From Luteitalea sp. (GTDB lineage: Bacteria > Acidobacteriota > Vicinamibacteria > Vicinamibacterales > Vicinamibacteraceae): a stretch of 64,000 bases of DNA. The notes beneath the pieces are model-generated. The model made no database searches. It worked only from the letters and a program-made list of their open reading frames with translations, and was not told the origin of the DNA. The stretch covers positions 31,029-95,028 of the forward strand of contig WHTZ01000017.1 in assembly GCA_009377495.1 (NCBI GenBank). The letters are read 5' to 3'. Positions 43,929 through 51,047 of the stretch are shown here, piece by piece (the stretch's first letter is position 1; each line of letters starts with the position of its first letter). The position numbers and the translations under genes are program-made.

Positions 43929-45104
43929 ATGTCTTCTCGCACGCGTCTGACGATTCTTCTCCTCTCGATGCCGCTCATGGTGTTTGCCGTGGTGGGCGGG
44001 TGGCTCGGGCGCCACGCCTCCGCACGGGAGAACACGTACCAGCACCTCCGCGTGTTCGAGGATGTGGTCTCGCTCATCGTGAACAACTACGTCGAGGAGC
44101 CGGACACCGACGATGTCCTTGACGGCGCGATGCGCGGTCTGGCGGAGGGACTCGACCCCGACAGCGCGTACCTCAGCCCCGAGCAGGTACAACGCCTCGA
44201 GAGCGGCGAGGCCACGCCAGATGGCACGACTGGCATCGACCTCACGCGCCAGTACTACTTGCGGGTCGTGGCCGTGCGCGATGGATCGCCGGCAGCCAAG
44301 GCAGAGCTCCGAACCGGCGATTACATTCGCGCGATCGATGGCCAGTCGACTCGCCCCATGTCCGTTTTCGAGGGTCAGCGTCTGCTCGGGGGCCCCGTCG
44401 GCTCAACCGTGAAGCTGACGGTTTGGCGCGGCAGCGCCGCGGACCCGCACGATGTCGTGCTGACCCGTGCGACGCCACCTCCGGTCGAGGTCACGGCGCG
44501 GATGCAGGCTCCCGGCATCGGGTATCTTCGCATTGCGGCGTTCGGACCACAGGTCTCAGACGAAGTGCGGGCCGGTATTGAGCAGCTCAAAGGGCAAGGG
44601 GCGAAGCAGCTCATCGTCGACGTGCGGCATACGGCTGAGGGCAACCCTGAAGCGGGCATCGATGTGGCACGCCTCTTCGTGAAGAGCGGCACGTTGGGCG
44701 CCCAGGACAGCCGCAGCGCGCCCAAGACGACGTACACAGCCCGCGAGGGCGATGGAAGCGTGACGTGGCCCGTCGTGCTGCTGGCCACGAACGGATCATC
44801 TGGCGCGGCCGAGACGTTCGCCGCCGCGCTCGTTGGCAACAAGCGGGCCACGCTCGTCGGAGAGACCACGCTGGGACGCGCTGGTCTGCAGAAGCTCGTC
44901 AAGCTGCCCGACGGCAGCGGCCTCTGGCTCACCTATGCACGCTTCCTCGATCCAGCAGGCAAGCCCATCCAGGGCGAGGGGCTCACGCCCCAGGTGGAAG
45001 TCGAGGAGCCGGATGTCGAGTTCGGCGAACAGGCGCCCACCGAGGATCCCATCCTCGACAAGGGGCTCGAACAGCTCTCGCAGACGCGCAAGCGCGCTGC
45101 CTAA
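43929..45104 (+). CDS. S41-family C-terminal-processing-peptidase-like protein, catalytic Lys replaced
   Basis: The 391-residue product has an N-terminal membrane/signal segment, a helical cap, a PDZ domain (about 100-180) and an S41 core. The nucleophile region ATNGSSGAAETFAAAL has Ser290 in place, but the lysine of the Ser/Lys dyad is replaced by Arg317 in GETTLGRAGLQ (family GxxTxGKG). The usual D-L-R-N-P-G-G loop also reads VDVRHTAEGNPEAG. It may be an inactive or altered-mechanism relative of CtpA-type proteases that process periplasmic proteins. It is convergent with the HAD gene. Confidence 0.87.
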   Translation: MSSRTRLTILLLSMPLMVFAVVGGWLGRHASARENTYQHLRVFEDVVSLIVNNYVEEPDTDDVLDGAMRGLAEGLDPDSAYLSPEQVQRLESGEATPDGTTGIDLTRQYYLRVVAVRDGSPAAKAELRTGDYIRAIDGQSTRPMSVFEGQRLLGGPVGSTVKLTVWRGSAADPHDVVLTRATPPPVEVTARMQAPGIGYLRIAAFGPQVSDEVRAGIEQLKGQGAKQLIVDVRHTAEGNPEAGIDVARLFVKSGTLGAQDSRSAPKTTYTAREGDGSVTWPVVLLATNGSSGAAETFAAALVGNKRATLVGETTLGRAGLQKLVKLPDGSGLWLTYARFLDPAGKPIQGEGLTPQVEVEEPDVEFGEQAPTEDPILDKGLEQLSQTRKRAA

Positions 45105-45300
45105 AGAAGGGGTCAGGGGTCAGGGGTCAGCAGGAATCAGGGACGAAGGGATCAGGGCTGCTTCACGGGGTGCTCTGAAGCGCGTACTGCCCGAAGAAGC
45201 TACGACCAGCACTGATTCCTGATCCCTGCTGATCCCTAATGCCTGGTCCCTGTTTCCTGAGACAGCCCTGATCCCTGACCCCTGACCCCTGACACCTCTC
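45105..45300. repeat. Long imperfect hairpin repeat with 14-nt core (copy 4)
   Basis: GGGTCAG units on the left face CTGATCCC/TGACCCC units on the right. The core CCTGAGACAGCCCT is on the plus strand at 45256-45269. It overlaps the end of the HAD gene, which reads through it. Confidence 0.75.
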
Positions 45301-45910
45301 TTAGTGCCTGCACTGATTCATCACCCGTGAAATGGAGCGTCCGCAGGCCGAGTTGGGCGGCCGCGTCGATGTTCTCGCGGCGGTCGTCGACAAAGAGGGC
45401 GCGGGGCGCTGTCACGTCCAGGCGCTGCAGGCCTGCCTGATAGATAGCCGGATGCGGCTTGGACACGCCAAGCTCATACGACACGACGACGGTATCGAAC
45501 CAGTCATCAAGGGGACGGTCGGCACGGATGCGGGACATGATTTCCGGGACACCGTTCGACAGCATCCCCACGCGCCCGCCTCGCGCGCGGAAGTCACGCG
45601 CGATTTCCCAGACCTCCTCGCGGTACACGACCCACGACGCCACGTCCAGATCGATGAGCTGCGCGACCAACCGAAGCGACGCGGAGACGGGTTGAGACGC
45701 GCCGTCATGTCCTAGCTCGTGCAGCACGCGTTGCCAATACTCGGCGGCCGGAAGGCCGAGGTCGTAGTCACCCCGGTATCGCCAGTACGCCTCGTGCCAG
45801 CGCTCGGCGGTCGTCGAGGCGCAACGAGCCAGGGCTTCGAGCGACGCGGCCGGCTGCTCGCGGCACAGCACACCGCCGTAGTCGAGAATGAGAGCATCCA
45901 GATTCGGCAT
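45236..45910 (-). CDS. HAD-superfamily hydrolase (subfamily IA) with repeat-encoded tail
   Basis: The 224-residue product has HAD motifs: LDYGGVLC at the N-terminus (nucleophile Asp10), LSNG (motif II), the Lys in VSKPHPAIYQ (III) and LFVDDRRENIDAA (IV). The second motif I residue is Gly instead of Asp, as in the YihX-like group with FDLGGVL. The substrate is a small phosphate ester, unknown. The natural end is around EVSG; the last ~20 residues are encoded by the hairpin repeat. Confidence 0.85.
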   Translation of the reverse strand: MPNLDALILDYGGVLCREQPAASLEALARCASTTAERWHEAYWRYRGDYDLGLPAAEYWQRVLHELGHDGASQPVSASLRLVAQLIDLDVASWVVYREEVWEIARDFRARGGRVGMLSNGVPEIMSRIRADRPLDDWFDTVVVSYELGVSKPHPAIYQAGLQRLDVTAPRALFVDDRRENIDAAAQLGLRTLHFTGDESVQALREVSGVRGQGSGLSQETGTRH

Positions 45911-46017
45911 GTGCTCATCTTACTCGGCCTGCTGCAGGTGATGCGTCAGCGCTCGACGCTCGCCTCACGAGCATGCCAAATCTCGCGATTTTTCGGCCTC
46001 TCACGGCTGATTCGTGC

Positions 46018-46046
46018 TTGACAGTCGGAGATCGCTCGCGTATAAG
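46018..46046 (+). promoter_or_regulatory. Sigma-70-type promoter of the HU gene
   Basis: TTGACA (46018-46023) and TATAAG (46041-46046) are separated by exactly 17 nt. An inverted repeat, ATCGCT and AGCGAT, brackets the -10 region. The HU start is 59 nt downstream of the -10. Confidence 0.65.
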
Positions 46047-46104
46047 CGATGGACACGACTGCGGTCGCGCCGCGCGCGCGTAAGACAAACCGCAAGGAGG
46101 GTCC

Positions 46105-46377
46105 ATGAACAAGCAGGATCTGATCGCAAAGATTGCGAAGGACACTGGCATTACGAAGACCTCTGCCGCAGCGGCCCTTGATTCCTTCTTCGAGGGTCTC
46201 AAGAAGTCACTGAAGAAGGGCACCCCCATTACGTTCGTTGGGTTCGGCACGTTCAAGACCGCGCAGCGCAAGGCGCGGACTGCGCGCAACCCGCAGACCG
46301 GCGCCACCATCAAGATTCCCAAGCGACGCGTCGTGCGGTTCACGCCTGGCAAGGCGCTCAAGACGGCAATCAACTGA
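46105..46377 (+). CDS. hup: HU-family DNA-binding protein
   Basis: The 90-residue nucleoid protein reads MNKQDLIAKIAKDTGITKTSAAAALDSF, then the DNA-binding arm RKARTARNPQTGATIKIPKRRVVRFTPGKALK with the intercalating proline in NPQTG. AAGGAGGG stands 5 nt upstream of the ATG. It bends DNA non-specifically and compacts the chromosome. It has its own promoter and a hairpin after the stop. Confidence 0.96.
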   Translation: MNKQDLIAKIAKDTGITKTSAAAALDSFFEGLKKSLKKGTPITFVGFGTFKTAQRKARTARNPQTGATIKIPKRRVVRFTPGKALKTAIN

Positions 46378-46416
46378 TTCCGCGCTCGCATCACACGAAC
46401 CGGGTGGTGGGGCCGA

Positions 46417-46452
46417 GAGCCAGGCCGGGGAGGCGGTAAGCCGCTCCCGGCT
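46417..46452 (+). terminator. Hairpin downstream of HU (possible terminator)
   Basis: GAGCC...CCGGGGAGGCGG-TAA-GCCGCTCCCGG...GGCTC forms an imperfect stem about 40 nt after the HU stop. There is no U tract, so it is only a probable terminator. Confidence 0.35.
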
Positions 46453-46568
46453 CCCACCTGAAGATACGCCGCGCGAGCCATGCTCCACGCCCCCTCGATC
46501 TCCCCCGTGTCCGTGCGATCTATCCAAGCACGCTCGCACAATCTCGTCGTGCACCGGTTCTCGAGCAA

Positions 46569-46598
46569 TTGACGAGGCGCTCAGCCGGCTGCTATCAT
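46569..46598 (+). promoter_or_regulatory. Promoter of the tRNA-Val/thrS operon
   Basis: TTGACG (46569-46574) and TATCAT (46593-46598) are separated by 18 nt. The tRNA begins 36 nt downstream. No riboswitch or T-box is seen before thrS. Confidence 0.6.
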
Positions 46599-46633
46599 GA
46601 ACGGTCGCGCAAGGGGCTTCTACCGCAGGCTGT

Positions 46634-46709
46634 AGGCGCGTAGCTCAGTGGTTAGAGCGCCTGCTTGACACGCAGGAGGTCGGCGGTTCGAGTCCGCCCG
46701 TGCCTACCA
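46634..46709 (+). tRNA. tRNA-Val (anticodon GAC)
   Basis: The 76-nt sequence folds as a tRNA: acceptor AGGCGCG/CGTGCCT, D arm GCTC...GAGC, anticodon stem CCTGC/GCAGG with loop TTGACAC, and T arm GGCGG-TTCGAGT-CCGCC. The discriminator A and CCA end are encoded. GAC reads valine GUC/GUU codons. It is transcribed just upstream of thrS. Confidence 0.97.
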
Positions 46710-46752
46710 ACACACTCAGCCCTGTCGTTCCTGGTTTTGGTGCTCGTACCGC

Positions 46753-48717
46753 ATGGCTCACCTCACCGTCACGCTTCCTGATGGCTCCGCTCGCAGTGTG
46801 CCCTCGGGAGCTCGTGTGCGCGACGTTGCGGCCGCGATCTCACCACGGCTGGCCGCCGAGGCGCTCGTCGCGTCCGTGGATGGCCGGCTCGTGGACCTGA
46901 CGTATCCGCTGCACGCGGACGCGACGGTCCGCTTCATCACGCCGGATCACGCCGAAGCATTGATGGTCTATCGGCACAGCACGGCGCACCTGCTCGCCGC
47001 AGCGGTGACGGCCTTGTTTCCCGAAGCGCAATGCGGCATCGGCCCAGCCACCGATGAGGGCTTCTTCTACGACTTCGTCGTGTCTCGGCCGTTCGTGCCC
47101 GACGACCTCGCACGGATCGAGGCGAAGATGCGCGACCTCGCGGCGCAGGATCTGCCCTTCGACCGGCAGATGTGGGCACGCGAGGAAGCCATCGACTTCT
47201 TTCGACGTCGTGGCGAGCCGCTCAAGGTCGAGCTGATCGACGACAAGACCGCTGGGCAGCGCGAGGTCTCCTGTTACACGATCAAGGATCGTGAAACGTT
47301 CGTCGACTTTTGTATCGGTCCGCACGTGCCCTCCACGGGCCGATTGCGCGCGTTCAGGTTGCTCTCGACATCGAACGCGTACTGGAAGGGAGACGCGCGC
47401 AATCAGGCCATGCAGCGCGTCTACGGGACAGCGTTCCCCTCTCAAGCGGATCTCGAGACGTACTTGCACCGCCTCGAGGAGGCCAAGAAGCGCGACCATC
47501 GAAAGCTGGGTAAGGAGCTCGGCCTGTTCACGTCGCATCCCTGGGCGCCTGGTGCGGCCTTTTGGCTAGCCAAGGGCACGACGCTTTACAATCTGCTCGC
47601 CGCGTATATGCGCGAGGTGCTCTTCCCTGCAGGCTACGTCGAGCTGAAGACGCCGCTCATTTACAACAAGGCGCTCTGGGAAACGTCCGGCCACTGGGAG
47701 CACTATCGTGACAATATGTTCGTGATCGAGGCCGAGGACGAGCAGATGAGCGTGAAGCCGATGAACTGTCCCGGCCACTTCCTCGTGTTCGCCAGCGAAG
47801 GTCGCAGCTACCGCGACCTGCCGCTGCGCTTCTACGAGCAGACGCCACTGCACCGGAAGGAGGCGTCGGGCGTGCTCTCGGGGCTGACGCGCGTGCGGCA
47901 GTTCTCTCAAGACGATGCGCACTGCTTCGTGACGGAGGAGCAGATCGGCGAGGAGATCGAGCGGCTGCTGCGGCTCGTGCAGCGCGTCTACAGCGACTTT
48001 GGGTTGAGTTATACGGTCAAGCTCTCGACGCGGCCCGAGGACTTTCTTGGTGAGGCCACCACGTGGGACCATGCGCAGGCGCAGCTCGGGCGCGCCCTCG
48101 AGGCGGCCGGGCAGGCGTTCACCGCTGCGGCAGGCGAGGGCGCCTTCTACGGCCCCAAGATCGACGTCGACGTCACGGACGCGATCGGTCGCAAGTGGCA
48201 ATGCGCCACGATCCAGCTCGATTACGAGATGCCGCGGCGTTTCGACTTGACGTATATCGGCGCGGACAATGCCGAGCACCGACCGGTGGTCATCCACCGC
48301 GCGATCGTGGGAAGCTTCGAACGCTTCATCGCCTTGCTCATTGAGCACTATGCGGGCGCGTTTCCACTCTGGCTTGCGCCGGTTCAGGTGGTGGTACTCC
48401 CAATTTCGGATAAGCACCTCCAGTACGCGCGGGAGGTGCGCGCGGCGCTCGATCACGCGGGGCTCCGCGCGGATCTCGACGACCGGACCGAGAAGATCGG
48501 GTACAAGATTAGAGAAGCGCAGCTCCAGAAGGTGCCCTACATGCTCGTGGTCGGCAATCGGGAGGCGGCCGAGCGCAACGTCGCGGTGCGCAGCCGCAGC
48601 GAAGGCGACCTGGGCAGCTTTTCGGTCGACGAGCTCATCGCGCAGGTGCGGGAAGAAAGCGCCAGTAAGGGTCAGCGGACATTGGCTCGTGTCCCGGCCA
48701 CTAGCAGTCCGTCGTGA
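46753..48717 (+). CDS. thrS: Threonyl-tRNA synthetase
   Basis: The 654-residue class II synthetase has an N-terminal TGS domain (1-60), the editing/SAD domain (about 65-225, with HSTAHLLAAAV and the late CIGPHVPSTGR), the catalytic core with zinc ligands in MNCPGHF, motif 2 in RKEASGVLSGLTRVRQFSQDDAHCF and motif 3 in HRAIVGSFERF, and the anticodon-binding domain (VQVVVLPISDKH). It follows the tRNA-Val by 43 nt. A thrS-infC-rpmI-rplT-pheST order is preserved. Confidence 0.96.
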   Translation: MAHLTVTLPDGSARSVPSGARVRDVAAAISPRLAAEALVASVDGRLVDLTYPLHADATVRFITPDHAEALMVYRHSTAHLLAAAVTALFPEAQCGIGPATDEGFFYDFVVSRPFVPDDLARIEAKMRDLAAQDLPFDRQMWAREEAIDFFRRRGEPLKVELIDDKTAGQREVSCYTIKDRETFVDFCIGPHVPSTGRLRAFRLLSTSNAYWKGDARNQAMQRVYGTAFPSQADLETYLHRLEEAKKRDHRKLGKELGLFTSHPWAPGAAFWLAKGTTLYNLLAAYMREVLFPAGYVELKTPLIYNKALWETSGHWEHYRDNMFVIEAEDEQMSVKPMNCPGHFLVFASEGRSYRDLPLRFYEQTPLHRKEASGVLSGLTRVRQFSQDDAHCFVTEEQIGEEIERLLRLVQRVYSDFGLSYTVKLSTRPEDFLGEATTWDHAQAQLGRALEAAGQAFTAAAGEGAFYGPKIDVDVTDAIGRKWQCATIQLDYEMPRRFDLTYIGADNAEHRPVVIHRAIVGSFERFIALLIEHYAGAFPLWLAPVQVVVLPISDKHLQYAREVRAALDHAGLRADLDDRTEKIGYKIREAQLQKVPYMLVVGNREAAERNVAVRSRSEGDLGSFSVDELIAQVREESASKGQRTLARVPATSSPS

Positions 48718-48742
48718 AAGTATCGTACGAAGCCGGATAACA

Positions 48743-48776
48743 GGCTGCTGAAAGCCTCAAGGGGTTTCAGTCAGCC
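48743..48776 (+). promoter_or_regulatory. Hairpin between thrS and infC
   Basis: GGCTGCTGAAA pairs with TTTCAG-T-CAGCC around an 11-nt loop. It lies 20 nt before the infC start and could be a processing or attenuation stem. It has no U tract. Confidence 0.4.
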
Positions 48777-48797
48777 GCTCATCGAGGAGGAAGCGCC

Positions 48798-49361
48798 ATC
48801 GCGTTCAGGCCTGGCATGCGAGGACCCCGACGTGACAGTCGGGCGAGGGTAAACGAGCGTATCCGCACACGCGAGGTGCGCGTCATTGACGAGACTGGGG
48901 AGCAGCTCGGCATCATGCCGCCACAGCAAGCGGTCGCGCTCGCGCGTCAGCGCGGGCTGGACCTCGTCGAGGTCGCAGCGACCGCCACGCCGCCAGTCTG
49001 CCGGATCACCGACTACGGCAAGTATCAGTACAACGAGCAGAAGCGACAGCGGCAAGCGCGGCAGCACCAGAAGACGATCGAGATCAAAGAGATCAAGTTT
49101 CGTCCCAAGGTGAGCGAGCACGACTACCAGTTCAAGAAGAAGCACATCGAGCGCTTCTTGCACGACGGCGACAAGGTCAAAGCCACGATTTTCTTCCGTG
49201 GGCGCGAAATGGCGCACCCGGAGATTGGCCGGCGGATCCTGGAGCGTCTGGTCCAGGAGCTCGCCGAGGCGGCCATCATCGAGACGGCGCCTCGGATGGA
49301 AGGCAACCAGATGCACGCGCTCTTGGGGCCGCGCGCCGCACGGAAGGGCGCCGAGTCGTAA
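48798..49361 (+). CDS. infC: Translation initiation factor IF-3
   Basis: The two-domain factor has the N-terminal [66 protein letters not shown]... body and the C-terminal RHNIK-like [23 protein letters not shown]...[12 protein letters not shown]. The best start is an ATC at 48798: AGGAGG lies 7 nt upstream and no ATG with a ribosome site exists. The ATG at 48816 is in frame but has no Shine-Dalgarno. Non-AUG starts (AUU, AUC, AUA) are the known device by which IF3 represses its own mRNA. The product from the ATC is 187 residues. It is followed by rpmI and rplT. Confidence 0.9.
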   Translation: MAFRPGMRGPRRDSRARVNERIRTREVRVIDETGEQLGIMPPQQAVALARQRGLDLVEVAATATPPVCRITDYGKYQYNEQKRQRQARQHQKTIEIKEIKFRPKVSEHDYQFKKKHIERFLHDGDKVKATIFFRGREMAHPEIGRRILERLVQELAEAAIIETAPRMEGNQMHALLGPRAARKGAES

Positions 49362-49397
49362 CCGCGCGGCGACGCGCACGCGAAGGAACCAGCAACC

Positions 49398-49613
49398 ATG
49401 CCGAAAGGACAGGCACGCTCCAAGCTCAAGACGCATCGGGGCGCGGCCAAGCGATTCAAAACGACAGCGGGCGGCAAGCTGATGCGAAACACGGCGTTTC
49501 ACCGGCATCTGCTCACGAGCAAACCGCGTCACCGGAAGCGGAAGCAGCGCGGTGCGCGCGAGGTGTCCGCCTCCGACGCATCCCGTGTCAAGCGAATGCT
49601 GCCCTACGAGTAA
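49398..49613 (+). CDS. rpmI: 50S ribosomal protein L35
   Basis: The 71-residue bL35 reads MPKGQARSKLKTHRGAAKRF, HRHLLTSKPRHRKRKQRGA and ends RVKRMLPYE. It is a little longer than average at the C-terminus. AAGGAA precedes the ATG, and it lies between infC and rplT, the universal order. Confidence 0.95.
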   Translation: MPKGQARSKLKTHRGAAKRFKTTAGGKLMRNTAFHRHLLTSKPRHRKRKQRGAREVSASDASRVKRMLPYE

Positions 49614-49622
49614 GGAACGACC

Positions 49623-49994
49623 ATGCGAGTAAAACGGGGCTCACACCGGCGACAGAAACGAAAGAAGGTGCTGTCGCGTGCCAAGGGCTACTTCGGCGCA
49701 AAAGGCCGTCTCTATCGATACGCGAAAGAGGCCGTCGAGCGAGCGGGTCGGTTCGCGTATGTGGGCCGCCGCCGCAAGAAGCGTGACTTCCGTCGGTTGT
49801 GGGTCGTGCGCATCAACGCCGCCGCGCGCGAGCACGGTCTCACCTACGGCCAACTGATCGCGGCTCTCAAGGCGGCGGACGTGGCGCTCGACCGCAAGAT
49901 GCTCGCTGAGCTGGCCGTCAGCGATCCGCAGGCGTTTGCCGCCGTCGTCCGCCAGGCGAAGCAGGCGCACCCAGCCCAAGCAGCATCTGCGTAG
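49623..49994 (+). CDS. rplT: 50S ribosomal protein L20
   Basis: The 123-residue bL20 starts [20 protein letters not shown] and has [47 protein letters not shown]. It is essential for 50S assembly and represses its own operon in some bacteria. It is followed by pheS after only 6 nt. Confidence 0.96.
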   Translation: MRVKRGSHRRQKRKKVLSRAKGYFGAKGRLYRYAKEAVERAGRFAYVGRRRKKRDFRRLWVVRINAAAREHGLTYGQLIAALKAADVALDRKMLAELAVSDPQAFAAVVRQAKQAHPAQAASA

Positions 49995-50000
49995 GGAGCG

Positions 50001-51047
50001 ATGGTAGACGCGGCGGCGATCGCACGCCTGCGGGCAGCGTACTCGGACGAGCTGGCACGCGCCGCGACCGCCGCAGACGTGCAGGCGCTACGCGATCGAT
50101 ACCTGGGGCGCAAGCAGGGTGCGGTCACCGCGCTGTGGCGCGAGATCGCCCACGCGTCTCCCGAAGCCCGACCCGAGCTTGGACGCCTCGCCAACGACCT
50201 CAAGACGCACATCGACACGACGCTCAGCGAACGTCGCGCGGCGCTGGCGCCCAGCAAGCCATCGACGCCCAGACTAGACCTGACGCTTCCCGCCCGTGCG
50301 CTGGCTCGCGGCTCCCGTCATCCACTCAGCGCCCTCCTCGAGCGCATCGAGCACATCTTCGCACGCATGGGCTATGAGATCCTCGACGGCCCCGAGGCCG
50401 AAGATGAGTACCACAACTTCGAGGCGCTCAACATGCCGCCGGAGCATCCCGCGCGCGACATGCAGGACACGCTCTACCTCGCGCACCCGCTCGCCACTCG
50501 TTCCTCGCACCTGGCAACGCTGCTGCGCACACACACGTCGCCGATGCAGATCCGATACATGGAAACCGCGCAGCGACCGGTGCGCATCATCGCGCCAGGC
50601 CGTGTCTACCGGCGCGACAACCTCGATGTGACCCACACGCCAATGTTCCATCAGGTTGAGGGGCTCGTCGTTGGAGAAGGCATTACGATGGGCGACCTCA
50701 AGAGCACGCTCATCGGCTTTCTGCGTCAGCTCTTTGGTGAGGACCGGCCCGTGACGTTCCGCCCGAGCTTCTTTCCTTACACCGAACCGAGCGCCGACAT
50801 CTTCCTCGGGTGCACGTGTCGTGGCGCCGGCTGCGGCGTGTGCAAGCAGACGGGCTGGCTCGAGGTGCTTGGCAGCGGCATGGTGCATCCGGCCGTCTTC
50901 GAGGCGGTCGGCTACGATCCGGAGCGCTATACCGGCTTCGCCTTTGGTGCTGGCATCGAGCGCCTGGCGATGCTGCTGCACGGTATCGACGACATTCGTC
51001 TCTTCTACGAAAACGACATGCGCTTCCTGGAGCAGTTCCCGTCGTGA
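50001..51047 (+). CDS. pheS: Phenylalanyl-tRNA synthetase alpha subunit
   Basis: The 348-residue class II subunit has an N-terminal coiled-coil arm (about 1-90, with LRDRYLGRKQGAVTALWREI), then motif 2 (TSPMQIRYMET, RVYRRDNLDVTHTPMFHQVEGL) and motif 3 (GFAFGAGIERLAMLLHGIDDIR) plus a Cys-rich CTCRGAGCGVCKQTGWLEVLG segment. It charges tRNA-Phe as an alpha2beta2 enzyme. The stop overlaps the pheT GTG by 4 nt. Confidence 0.96.
   Translation: MVDAAAIARLRAAYSDELARAATAADVQALRDRYLGRKQGAVTALWREIAHASPEARPELGRLANDLKTHIDTTLSERRAALAPSKPSTPRLDLTLPARALARGSRHPLSALLERIEHIFARMGYEILDGPEAEDEYHNFEALNMPPEHPARDMQDTLYLAHPLATRSSHLATLLRTHTSPMQIRYMETAQRPVRIIAPGRVYRRDNLDVTHTPMFHQVEGLVVGEGITMGDLKSTLIGFLRQLFGEDRPVTFRPSFFPYTEPSADIFLGCTCRGAGCGVCKQTGWLEVLGSGMVHPAVFEAVGYDPERYTGFAFGAGIERLAMLLHGIDDIRLFYENDMRFLEQFPS

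Noticed and set aside
45105..45300. Tandem GGGTCAG/TGATCCC units resembling a CRISPR array
   Set aside because: The units are only 7-8 nt, there are no unique spacers of even length and no cas genes. They form the arms of a hairpin repeat.
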